DNA of 64,000 bases from Brachionus plicatilis (GCA_010279815.1 QEOQ01000508.1:5985770-6049769), one strand, 5' to 3'. Numbered from the stretch's first letter, positions 21,392 to 32,509 are shown. Notes: generated by a model from the letters alone, not told the origin. Numbers and translations: made by a program.

Positions 21392-21599
21392 GGTATTGTA
21401 GCATAAAACAGTATTGGTTGATCAAATAATCTTTTCTTATTAATTATTCGATGATTTATATTTTCATTAAAAAATTTAAACCAAATCTTAACAAAAATAA
21501 AAATCTAATAAAAATTAACCCTTTTCTGTCCAAACCATCTTTTTTCAAAATGTCTCTAATCTCGTTTATCCAAACAAAACTGTTTAATGCTACAATACC
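21392..21599. mobile_element. short inverted-repeat element, GGTATTGTAGCA ends
   Basis: The left end GGTATTGTAGCATAAAACAG and the right end (reverse complement GGTATTGTAGCATTAAACAG) differ at one base in 20. Flanking 9-mers CAATTTTTA and CATTATGTA agree at 6 of 9 positions, so a target duplication is possible but weak. 208 bp, non-coding. Confidence 0.6.
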
Positions 21600-22653
21600 C
21601 ATTATGTACCTTTAATTTAAATTAATTAATTTTGTTAATTACTGAATTTTTATAATTCATATACATTTAATAATAGTATGACTAAAAATTATTTATATTT
21701 CTTTTTATTTGATACTTTGAGCTCAAGTGATGAAAATATTAAAGGAATATGACCTTCCACGCCAATATCGCCTTGGTAGCATCTCTTAGATAAATAAAAT
21801 AAAAATAAAAAAAAAGTGAGAAAAAGAAATTATATCCTTTTCTATTTAGCAAAATGCTCCATTTTTTAACACTATTTAATAACTAAAATGGCTTGATTAA
21901 TAGAAATAAATGAAGAAAAATTTTGCTTATATTTATTAAGTATTTCGATAATTTTAATAAATATTTGAGTGAAAAAAAGTAAAAAAATAATCAAATTAAT
22001 TTTTTTTAATAGCAAAACGAAATAAATTCATTATAGGCAACATTATAATTCAATAATTCAAATAGAAGATGATTGCTTCAGCACAACCTCTAAAACTTAT
22101 AAATACACTTAAGTTAAAAAAACTCTATTTAATTCTATTTAGGAGATAAAATCGTATTTTTTCTCACTAATAACTATACTAGAAAAAGAGACTTTTTTTA
22201 TATAAACAATTGTAAACGAATTTAAAAATAAACTAGATCCTCATTTTTTGTTAAGAAAAGATTTTTCAGGTTACTATTGTGCAACTAATCCATGCGCTTC
22301 GTTTAACGATGACCAATTATCATCTTTATTCCTGATCACCAACATATCCTACTGAATCTAAATAATTCCAAAAAAAGTGAACAATTTCTATGAAAAATAA
22401 ACTTTTTTGCTAATTAGAAAATTCTCTCTCATTGTCAACACAGTGTCCACAACAAAAATATCCAAGCAAAATTTCAACCCAAAAAGTTAAGTTAAATCCT
22501 TTTGAAAAAAAACTTAAATTTAGAATGAATGAGTTAAGCCAAAATAAAAAAAATTTCAATTGCAACTAAATTTCAATGTTTTAGCTTAATATAAAAGAAA
22601 ATTATAAATAAAAAAATTAGCATTGTTCAAATTAAGCCTAATATCTCTTGCTA
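21600..22653. other. gene-free DNA
   Basis: 21750-21810 ends in a (ATAAA)-rich tail after CCTTGGTAGCATCTCTTAGA, which looks like the 3' end of a retroposon. The rest is the upstream region of the zinc-finger gene, with no recognised motif. Confidence 0.4.
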
Positions 22654-24534
22654 ATGAGTGATTGTGTAACGATGAGCTCGATTGAAAGCAGCATGCTCAG
22701 CTTGGACACATTTAAAGCCATCGATTTCGGCTTCAAAATTGAGCTCATAAACAAAATTCTGCACGACGACCAGCTCTGTCTCACCAGCTTACAACTCATA
22801 AACTTCATAAACTACTACTTCCAGGACGCCAGCGAAGAAATCGACCCGGTCCTCAGCCACAACATCTCAATCATATTTCCATGCATCGCCTGCTCGGCAA
22901 AATTCTCCTACGAACAAACATTTCACCTTCATCTAGACCGTCGAGCCATCTACATCAAACTCTACTGCATCGAATGCAAACAGTACAAAGTGTTTTTCAA
23001 CAAGTGCAAATTGCTCTACCACGTTTACTCGCACAAAACCAACCTGTTCCAGCCAATATACAGACACGTTCAAATAGACCAAATACCTCTGGACAAGGCG
23101 GTCAACCAGAATCCCAAGCATCTGGCCTCAATTCAATTTTTGTTCTCCAACATCCAAAGCCTAAAGCAGACCGATCTCAACATCAACTTGACAATAAACA
23201 ACAAATTCAAGCTGAACGACCAGGACCTCAGCCAAATAAAACTATTCCTCAAACGATTGTTCACAAACAGGTTCATGGTGTACAAGTGCTGTGTGTGCGA
23301 CGCACTTTTTCTCGACTACAAGGACCTCAAGCTTCACTTTGTTCAGTCGAAAAAAATCGACACCGAATACTCGGCCCAGTCGGCCCGCAACTACTTCAAA
23401 ATGCTCAGGGAAAAATATGCAAAATCAAGAATAGGCGATGCGGACCAGTCCGGTCTTGATCTGCTCAATTCTTTTAGCTTGGAAAAATTGCAGTACTCGA
23501 TCAAGTGTTCCCAGCTGGTCAATCTAAGTTTGATTGATGTCAATTTTAAATTTAGCCAAAGCACTGCCATGAATCGGCAGAGTCTGGCGTGTCCCGAGTG
23601 TGGTCTCTTGTTCGACTATTCCATGAACAAAAATTATGTCGAGCTGTTCCGTCTTCACCTCAAATACGACTGTTTGTTCACGCTCAGGTACGATCTGGAC
23701 GAGTACAAGTGTGTGTTCGACGACTGCAAGTTCACGTTCACGACCGTGAACCAAATGCTCAACCACTGGGTGTCCGATCACGTGATCAAGAGCCACAAGT
23801 GCGAGCTGTGCGCCAATGACCAAACACTTTTTTACGACACAGACAAACAAGAGGCCAACTTGTCCGCACACTTGGTCAGCCAAATAAACAAGCACTATTT
23901 CGAGAAGCACAGAAATGAGCCGGCCAGCATGAAGACCTACTACGAGTGTCAGTGCAGAAAGGCCGGTCTGTGCGACGCGGACAAGTGTGACTCGTTCTTC
24001 AGTCTCAGGACATGCAAAGCTCATCTGGTTGACCAAATAAACAAGTCAATGGCGTCCATTGATTGTTATTTGTGCAAAAAGTATGTTTTGTGCAAGGACT
24101 ATGTGGCTCATGTGAAAAGCGAGCACGGAGATGAGCGCCTGTATGTGTGTCCCGAGTGCGGTCCGTGCCAGGGCCAAGAGCCAACTCTGCACATTCACAT
24201 TATTAGGAATCACTTGGCAAAGTCTATGCTCAAAAAATCGCATTATCTTATTATGAACGAGGGCGATATTGCCAAGCATAGCGACATCTTTGTTTATTTG
24301 TGTCTGAATTGCAGGCTGTTTTTTTCATCCGAGTCCAAGCTGTGTCACAATTGTTGGTCTCTGGCTCAGCCGATTAACGCGTCCAATTACTTTTCGCCCA
24401 TCTATCTCAAGGTAAATGTGTGCAAAGCAGTCAATTGGGACACGAAGAGAAATGGAAATGGCGAAGCGATGTTTGAACTTAACCAAGTGATCAAGATTGT
24501 AAATAAACCATTAGAATCACATAAATTGTTTTAA
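22654..24534 (+). CDS. multi-C2H2 zinc-finger protein, ZNF592/ZNF687/ZNF532-like
   Basis: A single 626-codon exon from the ATG at 22654 (a TTG two codons earlier is in frame but unlikely). At least eight C2H2-like units are scattered rather than in a tidy TGEKP-linked array, for example CIACSAKFSYEQTFHLHLDR, CCVCDALFLDYKDLKLHF, CPECGLLFDYSM, CVFDDCKFTFTTVNQMLNHW and CYLCKKYVLCKDYVAHVKSEH. The early pair, with DRRAIYIKLYCIECKQ and NKCKLLYHVYSHK, follows the pattern RRS...Y.C..C....F.N+CSLL.H..SHK that I associate with the ZNF592/ZNF687/ZNF532 group, nuclear partners of ZMYND8. The assignment is by pattern only. G+C is clearly above the flanks and an AATAAA follows 34 bp after the stop. Confidence 0.75.
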   Translation: MSDCVTMSSIESSMLSLDTFKAIDFGFKIELINKILHDDQLCLTSLQLINFINYYFQDASEEIDPVLSHNISIIFPCIACSAKFSYEQTFHLHLDRRAIYIKLYCIECKQYKVFFNKCKLLYHVYSHKTNLFQPIYRHVQIDQIPLDKAVNQNPKHLASIQFLFSNIQSLKQTDLNINLTINNKFKLNDQDLSQIKLFLKRLFTNRFMVYKCCVCDALFLDYKDLKLHFVQSKKIDTEYSAQSARNYFKMLREKYAKSRIGDADQSGLDLLNSFSLEKLQYSIKCSQLVNLSLIDVNFKFSQSTAMNRQSLACPECGLLFDYSMNKNYVELFRLHLKYDCLFTLRYDLDEYKCVFDDCKFTFTTVNQMLNHWVSDHVIKSHKCELCANDQTLFYDTDKQEANLSAHLVSQINKHYFEKHRNEPASMKTYYECQCRKAGLCDADKCDSFFSLRTCKAHLVDQINKSMASIDCYLCKKYVLCKDYVAHVKSEHGDERLYVCPECGPCQGQEPTLHIHIIRNHLAKSMLKKSHYLIMNEGDIAKHSDIFVYLCLNCRLFFSSESKLCHNCWSLAQPINASNYFSPIYLKVNVCKAVNWDTKRNGNGEAMFELNQVIKIVNKPLESHKLF

Positions 24535-24567
24535 TTTTATATAAAAATTATTTTGTTCCATCTATTT

Positions 24568-24573
24568 AATAAA
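24568..24573 (+). terminator. polyadenylation signal AATAAA
   Basis: Follows the zinc-finger gene stop by 34 bp. Confidence 0.55.
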
Positions 24574-24679
24574 TTGTTTAAATTGTCTTGTGTTTTTGGA
24601 AGACTTTTTTGGTCCAGACATTTTTTTGATTTTTTTTGGCTTTAAATTCCAAGCGATGAAATCGAATTAATTTTTTGGA

Positions 24680-25020
24680 GACATTGTGAATTTTGATACA
24701 AAAAAAAAAAACAAAATATTAAAAATGCCAAAGCTCAAGTTCTGACGGACCAAAACATGTTCTGTAAATTGAAGCAACTGATACATCCTTTGTACCACCA
24801 ATATACTGATTCTGCAAAACTCTGCAATAAATCTGCAAAATTCAGAAAATTGTGAATTTGGGATATTACATTATATTAAAAATCCAATTTAACTTTAAGT
24901 GCTGGTACAAATGATGTATCAGTTGCTACAATTTACAGAATATGTTTTATTTGGTCCAGAATAAAGTTCTGGCATTTTTTATATTTTGTTTTTGTTTTTT
25001 GTACCATAATTCACAATGCC
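24680..25020. mobile_element. MITE with long TIRs and perfect 9-bp target duplication
   Basis: 341 bp, non-coding. The ends read GACATTGTGAATTTTGATAC (left) and, reverse complemented, GGCATTGTGAATTATGGTAC (right). The inverted similarity extends over ~110 bp (CAACTGATACATC.TTTGTACCA, CTGTAAATTGAAGC). TTTTTTGGA occurs at 24671-24679 and again at 25021-25029, directly abutting both ends, so this is a clean 9-bp target-site duplication. Long TIRs plus a 9-bp duplication point to Mutator/MULE-type mobilisation; Merlin (8-9 bp) is an alternative. Confidence 0.85.
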
Positions 25021-25029
25021 TTTTTTGGA

Positions 25030-26554
25030 CACAAATTGAAATTTGAATTAAAACAAAATTTGAAAAGACCATGAATCTCGAATATGTTCTAATTTACAAA
25101 TATTTACTGAATAATTTACAAATGTAACCATACAAATTATAAATGGTCAATTTGAATACTTTTAAAATTGATAAATTAAATTTTTTAATTACAAATTTTA
25201 GATGGAATTTTTGAAATTTATATATAAATTTTTGTATTGATTGAACACAAAATTAATTAATAAAAATTAACTTAATTATTCTTGATTTGCACAAGAAAAA
25301 TAGTAATTTAACAAACCAAAAACATTTACAATTACATAATAGAATCATATCTTGGTAAATTGCTGTTGCCACGATCAATTCGAGTAATTAAATAAAACTA
25401 AAATGATCTCCAAAAGCGATTTAAATTAAATGATTTTAAAAATTCTGTATCTAACATTATTTTATTTTTATTTAATTAATTAAAGTTTCAGTCCCATAAA
25501 AAAATTGAAATATAATTGGCAAGTTTTTTTTTTGAAATTTTTAAATTACGTTGTTTAATTTAAACTCAATACTTAAGCATGTTAAAATTTGAAATTTAAT
25601 TACTCAATTATTTCTAAAAATTATTTCTAAAAATGTAAAATAGAAAAAAAAACTTGCCAATTTCTAAATATAAAAGAGAGAAGAAAAATTTAATAAACAA
25701 TTAAGTAAGAAATTCAGTTTGTAATATACATAAAAATGACTAAGATTATCAACATACAAGCAAAATTTATTTACATTCAAAATTCGATTAAGTAAAATAT
25801 ACAATTGAATTTCGATTTTATTTGGATACTTAAATTATGCCTCATTTTGATCAATCAATACTCTTACATTTTCTGGATTTATTTTACTACAATACTTCCA
25901 TCCACTATTCCCGACACCAAAAAAATAGCTGTTCTGATGATAAAATCGACGTTTCAGTCGGTTCAGTACGGTCAGTTATGCCGCGACCATAAGGACCATG
26001 TCGTTTTTAAATACCTACTGTATTTATATATCATCGTATATATTGATAAAAATTAAAGTTTTACTATTTAACAAAATTAATTTTTTTGGTAGTTTACTGA
26101 AAAAATAAAAATACTGAAATAAGACGAAAAATAAGATAAATCAGCTTCACTTGTTTTACCAAATTCGAATTATGTCCTTTCTAATATTTAAAGAAAGTGT
26201 ACTGCACTTTCAGATAGTCTACAAGTAATAATAATAATAATAATAATATATTAAGCCGCAACAATGACCATGTCACCATGGCCACTGCAAGTATGCTTAG
26301 GCACACTATGGCGGCTGCTGAATTACGGTTTCGGCGATAAATTAATTTTTTTTTTTTTTTTGTGTTTGACAGATAAAATTTTTAGTCTTTGATCATTTCG
26401 GATTTCCCATTTTCAAGTTTTAAAAAAATAAAAGAATCTTGTGTTTTCCTTCTTTTTGGTCCATTCTCTCAACAAACTACTATCGGATTCACTTTCTAAA
26501 TCACGAATTTAAATAAAAAAGTTTTTATTTATAAAGATTTTTTTAATTTGCACG
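25030..26554. other. gene-free DNA with retroposon tails
   Basis: No gene supported; an open frame at 25805-26056 has no recognisable content. On the minus strand 26010-25960 reads ...GACATGGTCCTTATGGTCGCGGCATAA and 26285-26228 contains ACATGGTCATTGTTGCGGC, both ending a (N/G)DMV..VAA-stop frame as at the 3' end of a LINE. Confidence 0.4.
26228..26335 (-). repeat. retroposon 3' tail with (ATT)n microsatellite
   Basis: A G+C-rich patch (CGCCGAAACCGTAATTCAG..., then GTGACATGGTCATTGTTGCGGC) followed on the minus strand by TTAATAT and eight ATT units. A related tail without the microsatellite lies at about 25960-26010. A LINE or SINE 3' end is the simplest reading. Confidence 0.4.
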
Positions 26555-26706
26555 CAAATATTTTCCAATTTTGTTTTATTTGTAAACAAACATTGTCCAT
26601 AAAATTAAATTTTTAATTTCAAAATTTTTTTCCCAAAATCGAAATTTTGGGGAAAAAAAATTCGACTTAATTTTTTATAATATCAATAAGTTTTTGGTTT
26701 TAATTT
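26555..26706 (+). repeat. direct repeat, copy 1
   Basis: About 152 bp beginning CAAATATTTTCCAATTTTG, repeated with few differences at 27153-27305, same orientation, about 600 bp apart. The intervening DNA shows no gene, suggesting a local duplication or two insertions. Confidence 0.75.
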
Positions 26707-27152
26707 CAAAATTTATTTTTATTAATTAAATTTATTTTGGTGATAAAAAAAGTGATTTTAGTTGAAAAAAAATTTCCAGATGAAGAAATTTGCTACATTT
26801 TGCAGCCAAATATTCAATTATCATGAAATTTAATATCAAAAAAAAATATTAGAAAAAAGCTGAATCCAATCGAACTTGAATCCCTCAATTAGCAATTTTT
26901 TTTACTTTGATTAAATTTTTTTATTTTATTTTAGTAATTAAATTTCAAAATTTAAAAGCTGAACGTATGTTATATTTTCTTAATGGTTAACTTAGTTTTA
27001 AAAATAAAATATACTAATTATAGAGTAATACTTTAAAATTAATTTTATATTTTTATTACTTTGTAATAGTAATTAGAATATTTTTTATGTTTTAGCAAAA
27101 TTTAAAAAAATTTTAATGAGAACTTGACATAATGAATGTTTAAGCTAATGAA

Positions 27153-27305
27153 CAAATATTTTCCAATTTTGTTTTATTTGTAAACAAACATTTTCCATTA
27201 AATTAAATTTTTAAGTTAAAAAGTTTTTCCTTAAAATTGAAATTTTGGGGAAAAAAAATTCGACTTAATTTTTTATAATATCAATAAGTTTTTGGTTTTA
27301 ATTTT
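27153..27305 (+). repeat. direct repeat, copy 2
   Basis: Second copy of 26555-26706. The block GGGGAAAAAAAATTCGACTT and the following ~45 bp are identical in both. Confidence 0.75.
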
Positions 27306-27934
27306 AAAAATGAAATCTGAATCCTTCTTAAGTTTCTCTCAATAGTTAATTTTCCTTAAAGTAATAAAGAAAAAAAAATTGGTAATGAGAGTTGAAAAAA
27401 ACAAGCATATAAGTAAATGAGCAGAAAACAATGAAAGAAAAAATAATTCAAAAATTATCTTTCAAAAAATCAAGTTTTTTTTTTAAATTATCTTTTAAAA
27501 ATAATTTATCAGTTGCTGTAAAGTTAATTAAAAATCTAAAAAAAATCCAATTGCATAAGCTAAATATTTTTTAGAAGGCGTTTCTATTTTACCTAAAATT
27601 GAGTTATATTACATAAAAATTTCGTAAGATTTTATAAATACATGATAAAACCCTCGCTTTAAAAATTATCTTTTAAAAAAGATTCCGGATTTAAATCAAA
27701 ATCAAAGTTTTATTATGAACTAACGAGGACAATTAATTTTGCACTTATTCAATAATTTGAATTCATTACATGAAAAGCTAAATAATCAAAAGAATTTGTT
27801 TAAACTTTAAAACTTTAAATTTAAAAACTCCTCTCGATTGCATTGCTTTGTAGCGCCTACTTAAAATTTGTGATTCATAAAAACGCCTACAGTTCTATTT
27901 AAATAGCTTGCTTCTAAGAGAAAAAAAATTAAAA
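27306..27934. other. gene-free DNA upstream of the pseudokinase gene
   Basis: No feature supported. The MEK N-terminal region (MAPK-docking segment) present in the neighbouring copy is not detectable here in any frame. Confidence 0.4.
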
Positions 27935-28924
27935 ATGTTTGAATACCAAAATCACGATATGGAAAGAGAAATTAGCTTTGAAAGTGGAAGTATTGTCCAA
28001 CTTGTTAAGCAAAAACAAACAAATGTACCCATGGCCAAAAAATTAATCCCACTCGAAGTAAAACCAATAATTCAGAGTAAAATTTTGGATGAGTTAAAAG
28101 TGTTGCAAGAATTGAAATCGCCATACTTAGTTGAGTTTTACGGAGCTTATGCCAGCAATGAAGGGATAAACATTTGCATGGAATACATGGATGGCGGATC
28201 TTTGGATTTAGTGCTTAAAAAAGTTAACAGAGTACCAGAGAACATACTTGGGATAATTGCCGAATCAGTACTAATGGGTCTTTATTTTATTAGAGAGTCA
28301 CATGACTTAAATCATAATAACTTAAAGCCATCTAACATATTGGTAAATACAAAAGGTCTAATAAAAATTTCGGACATTGAAGTTTCAGTGGATTTAACTA
28401 AAGAAAAATTTATTGAAAACTTACAGCCAAAGTGCTATTATTCGCCTGAAAAAATTTCAGGATTGGGTTCAAAATTAAATGGTGATGTTTGGAGTTTAGG
28501 ACTATCTTTGGTCGAAATGGCCATCGGTCGTTACCCGATACCTGTTCCAAGTGAAGATGAAATAGTAAATTTGTTCCAGAATGACCCTCAAGGACTCAGT
28601 TCTAGAAGTGAGAGCAAATCAAGTATTCAGTCTTTGACCATTTTTGAGATATTGGAATATATATTGAATAAGGTAATTCAAAAATTTTTATTTATTTAAA
28701 TAAAAACATATACATAAAATTTCTTTTAGCCCCCGCCAAGTTTGTCAAAGTCTTGTTTCAGTGAGGAATTTTTGGACTTTTTGGATACATGTTTGCGCAA
28801 AGAGCCCTCTGAACGAGGTGATTTAAAGAGCTTGTTGCAGCATCGTTTCATTCAAAAGTACAAAAATGAACCTGTCGACACTGTCATATCTTGGATTAAC
28901 AAAATAAAACAGAGTTCTCAGTAG
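27935..28924 (+). CDS. MEK-related pseudokinase (tandem copy of the MAP2K gene)
   Basis: Exons 27935-28672 and 28730-28924 join in phase 0 to 310 aa; the intron position matches the MEK copy at 31030. It aligns with MEK from the glycine loop onward, but the ATP loop is lost (EISFESGSIVQL in place of [12 protein letters not shown]), HRD is HNN (127-129) and DFG is DIE (147-149). The SMANTF phosphosite segment of the activation loop is gone, while the beta-3 lysine (MAKK, K36), KPSN and SPE remain. Catalysis is therefore very unlikely, yet the frame is open throughout and the C-lobe ([19 protein letters not shown] onward) is essentially MEK. The ~120-residue MEK N-terminus is missing. It could be a scaffold or decoy, or a decaying duplicate kept intact at its 3' end by gene conversion. 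Confidence 0.75.
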
Positions 28925-29066
28925 AGAAAATAATTTGTTTTTTTTTCTAATTTAGAAAATTAGTCTCATTTATTGTAATCTTGAATAATTAGTTTATCGT
29001 TTTCAATTTTCTGTTTATTTTAAGTATTATTCTTTTTAGTTTTAGGTTTTTATAATTAAATTTACA

Positions 29067-29072
29067 AATAAA
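29067..29072 (+). terminator. polyadenylation signal AATAAA
   Basis: Hexamer about 140 bp after the stop of the pseudokinase gene. Confidence 0.4.
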
Positions 29073-29811
29073 ATTATTTCAATGATAATTTATATTAAAT
29101 CAATAAATGTGTTATCAGAAAATTTCTTATAATGAATTATGACAATTGAATAAAATATAAAAACTATTTCAAATTGATAAATTTTAAGGCGTATATACCT
29201 CGTATAGGCTTATTTGATATACAAAGCCAGACAAAATTAACTGAATTTTATGAATGAAAAATTAGATCATTTTTATTTTTAATTATTAAATATTAGTTTT
29301 TGCCAAAATCTGCTCTCTGGTCCATTTATTAAAGTTCGACTAACATACCATTTCAATCTGGACCATTTTTGAAAAAAAATTAAATTTTAAAATTTATCAA
29401 AATGTTTAAATTTTTTTTCTCAATACAAAAAAAAGAACACCTTAAAATATTAAACTTACCGTAAAATATTAAATACCTATTTTATCATTATAAAACAATT
29501 GTTCTAACCGGAACTAAAACTAACTTTTAAAATTACACTTTTGATAGAATTAATAAATTATAACTCTGATATTTTTTTACCGAAGATATGAGCATCGCCT
29601 ACTCATTTATCAATCTTAAATTATGCCAATTTTATTTAATAATAAAATTAGCAAAATTTTCTCTTAATTAAATGAAAATGTATAACTCTTTATTAAATTT
29701 ATTAGCTAAAACTTTTAAAACATATTTTTCTAATATATATAAAGAGCTTTAACTAGAATTAAACAAAAGGAATATTTTTTAAAATTATGATTACCTTTTT
29801 TTTTTATTTAT
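29073..29811. other. gene-free DNA between the MEK copies
   Basis: No coding region. 29735-29795 resembles 48205-48265 (shared ATAAAGAG.TTT, GAATTAAA.AAAAGGAA and TTATGATT), a dispersed repeat. Confidence 0.4.
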
Positions 29812-30268
29812 AATTTATTGTAGTAAACCTTTGTCAAATACTTCCAGATAGAAGGCGAATTTCATGTTTATTTATGATTTATATTATTCCCATTCAAACC
29901 ATGTGTTAACAATTTTTTAATTACATTTAAGAAATTCATTTGAATTTAGCCTACTTTCAGTTATTAATTCTGCGTTCGACTTAAAAAAAAATATATATAT
30001 ATAACTTATATGCATATTTTTTATAGACCCTCAAGCCTCTAACATTTTTTGAAAAATATCTCTGGAATAAATTTTAATATTTACTCAGAAAAAAAAATCG
30101 AGAGTTGGCATTAAAAATTTAAAATATGTAAAATTCAAATGTTTGTTCTTAATTTATAATTTGAATATTGATACAGCATAGTTTGAATGGGAATAATTTC
30201 ACATTGAAATTTTTTTTACGTTCGCTCTATTTGTAAGAGTAGTTGGCAGAGATTTATTGTAATAAATT
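29812..30268. mobile_element. inverted-repeat (MITE-like) element
   Basis: Arms 29812-29903 and 30177-30268 (92 bp each) are imperfect reverse complements. The inner 20 bases (CATGGTTTGAATGGGAATAA on one strand, CATAGTTTGAATGGGAATAA on the other) are nearly identical and the outer ATTTATT.TA.TAAA words match. The 270-bp centre is non-coding. Target duplication not resolved. Confidence 0.6.
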
Positions 30269-31029
30269 AAAAATTGAAATTATTTAGTCTTTTATTAACC
30301 GAGTAGTCAAGATTAAATTTAAGCATAAAATTTACCAATATCTGAATCAAAAAAAATAACAATTAATTTTGAAAATAAAAAAAATACTAAAAGTCATGAA
30401 AATAAATAATTTCACAACATTAATCGTTTCTTGAAGAATTAATTTCAACTTTGTGTAGGATGCATTTTGATTTTAGCTCGAAAATAACTTTTGATAAATA
30501 AATATTTAAGATTATGATTCATTAACCCACCTAAACTTAAATCTATTGAAATAAAAGTGAACATCAATACAACCTTGAGAACATAAAAAAGCCTTTGCTA
30601 AATTTATAGCGGAAAAATAAACTCAAATAATTTTAAATAAAATTTTAAAAATTAAATAAATTTTTTTTTTTAAAGAAATTGCGATTATTTTCAATCAAAA
30701 ATACCATGTGGTACTGTTTTTGAGAGTAACAATTGGAAAAATGATACAATTTTCCAGGAAACTAATGTCATTCGATTGGCATTCTTGATTATTTGTTCAA
30801 CTCGTTTCATTCTAATTTTGAGCACGCTCTAAACATAAACATTATAATATTTGCTTTGTTTCTTCGATTTTAAATGTAAATTAAGCTTTTTAAAATTTTT
30901 TATATGGCATATTATTAGCATAAATGATAACTCTATGAACAAGAATTTATCTTCCGTTTGATTGTGACTCAATCAAGGACTATTTTGATTTAGATTATTT
31001 TATATTTGAATTTTTTACATTTTTCAACA
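30269..31029. other. gene-free DNA upstream of the MEK gene
   Basis: Promoter and leader region of the MEK gene by position. No motif I can name. Confidence 0.4.
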
Positions 31030-32369
31030 ATGCCTCGAAACATTCACCAATTGACCATAAGTGCTGAAAAAAACTCTCCTGCAGAAAATCAGCCTAAAGC
31101 AAGCTCTCAAGCGAAGCCAAGACCTCCACCATTAACCTCGATTCAATCGAGTAATTCCGGGCCAGAAAACGCGAACGCTGAGTCATTGATTATAAGAAAC
31201 GACTCCAGTTCCCAGCTCACCAACAGATCCAACGATTTGACCCAAAACAGCAAGCCAAACATTCAGCAATTGATAGAAACAATACGCTCAACAAATGATA
31301 TCAGCAGTGATCAGGTGGAAAGATTGGTTAGTTTTTTGCAATTGAGAGAGAATATAGGCGAAATAAGCAATGATGATTTATCAGTGGATGGTGAATTGGG
31401 TTCAGGTAATGGCGGTGTGGTACTTTTGGTCAGACACAGAAGGCTGGATGTGTCTATGGCAAAAAAATTGATCCATCTTGAAGTAAAGCCAGCCATCCGC
31501 AACCAAATTTTGAGAGAGTTGACAGTGTTGCACGAATGCAACTCGCCATACATAGTTGGCTTTTACGGAGCGTATACCTGCGATGGAGAGATAAACATTT
31601 GCATGGAGTATATGGATGGCGGATCTTTGGATTTGGTGCTTAAAAAAGTTAACAGAATACCTGAGAGAATACTCGGAAAAATAACCGAATCAGTATTAAT
31701 GGGTCTTAAGTACTTGAGAGAGTCACATCAAATAATGCATAGAGATGTAAAGCCATCGAATATATTGATCAATTCAAATGGAGATATAAAATTATGTGAT
31801 TTTGGTGTAAGTGGACAGTTAATTGATTCCATGGCAAATACTTTCATTGGCACCAGATCTTACATGTCGCCAGAAAGACTTGAGGGAAATTGTTACACGG
31901 TTCAGTCGGATATATGGAGTTTAGGACTATCGTTGGTCGAAATGGCCATCGGTCGTTACCCGATACCTGTTCCAAGTGAAGATGAAATAGTAAATTTGTT
32001 CCAGAATGACCCTCAAGGACTCAGTTCTAGAAGCGAGAGCAAATCAAGTATTCAGTCTATGGCTATTTTTGAGCTTCTGGAATACATAGTTAATGAGGTT
32101 ATTAAAAAATATTTATTTAAAAAAAAAACAAATATTGATAATTTATTTAATAATTTTAGCCCCCGCCAAGTTTGCCAAAGTCTTGTTTCAGTGAGGAATT
32201 TTTGGACTTTTTGGATACATGTTTGCGCAAAGAGCCCTGTGAACGAGGTGATTTAAAGAGCTTGTTGCAGCATCGTTTCATTCAAAAGTACAAAAATGAA
32301 CCTGTCGACACTGTCATATCTTGGATTAACAAAGTGAATAGGATGAAAATATCGGAAGAAAGAAGATAA
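31030..32369 (+). CDS. MAP kinase kinase, MEK1/2 type
   Basis: Exons 31030-32097 and 32160-32369 (62-bp intron, phase 0) give 425 aa. MEK phosphorylates the T-x-Y loop of ERK in the cytoplasm, downstream of Raf. The kinase domain starts near residue 116: GSGNGG (124-129), beta-3 lysine in MAKKLIHLE (K146), [10 protein letters not shown] (237-246), DFG (257-259), activation segment SMANTF (S267 and T271 at the two Raf phosphosites; the second is Ser in vertebrates), then [13 protein letters not shown]. The C-lobe contains the MEK insert, here short and serine-rich ([11 protein letters not shown]), and ends [14 protein letters not shown]...ERGDLKSLL. The first ~115 residues are S/N/P-rich. The donor is a weak GTTATT. 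It is the intact partner of the pseudokinase 2 kb upstream; AATAAA at 32510. Confidence 0.93.
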
Positions 32370-32509
32370 TTGTGTATCTTAGTCAATGTTTATGCTAAAT
32401 TTGAATTCAACCTTTAAGCAAGAATGAAATATAGTTTTTTAAAATAATTTTTTTTTGCATAGCTGTCATTAAATGTTGTAATCGGTCGAAATTTTGTTTA
32501 AAAAATCTA

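Noticed and set aside
22933..24279. Several antisense and shifted frames within the zinc-finger gene (likewise within GTF3C1, ABCB9 and Snail)
   Set aside because: They overlap a well-supported coding exon and lack any domain.
25805..26056. 83-codon plus-strand frame
   Set aside because: No start context, motif or codon signal; it overlaps a retroposon tail on the other strand.
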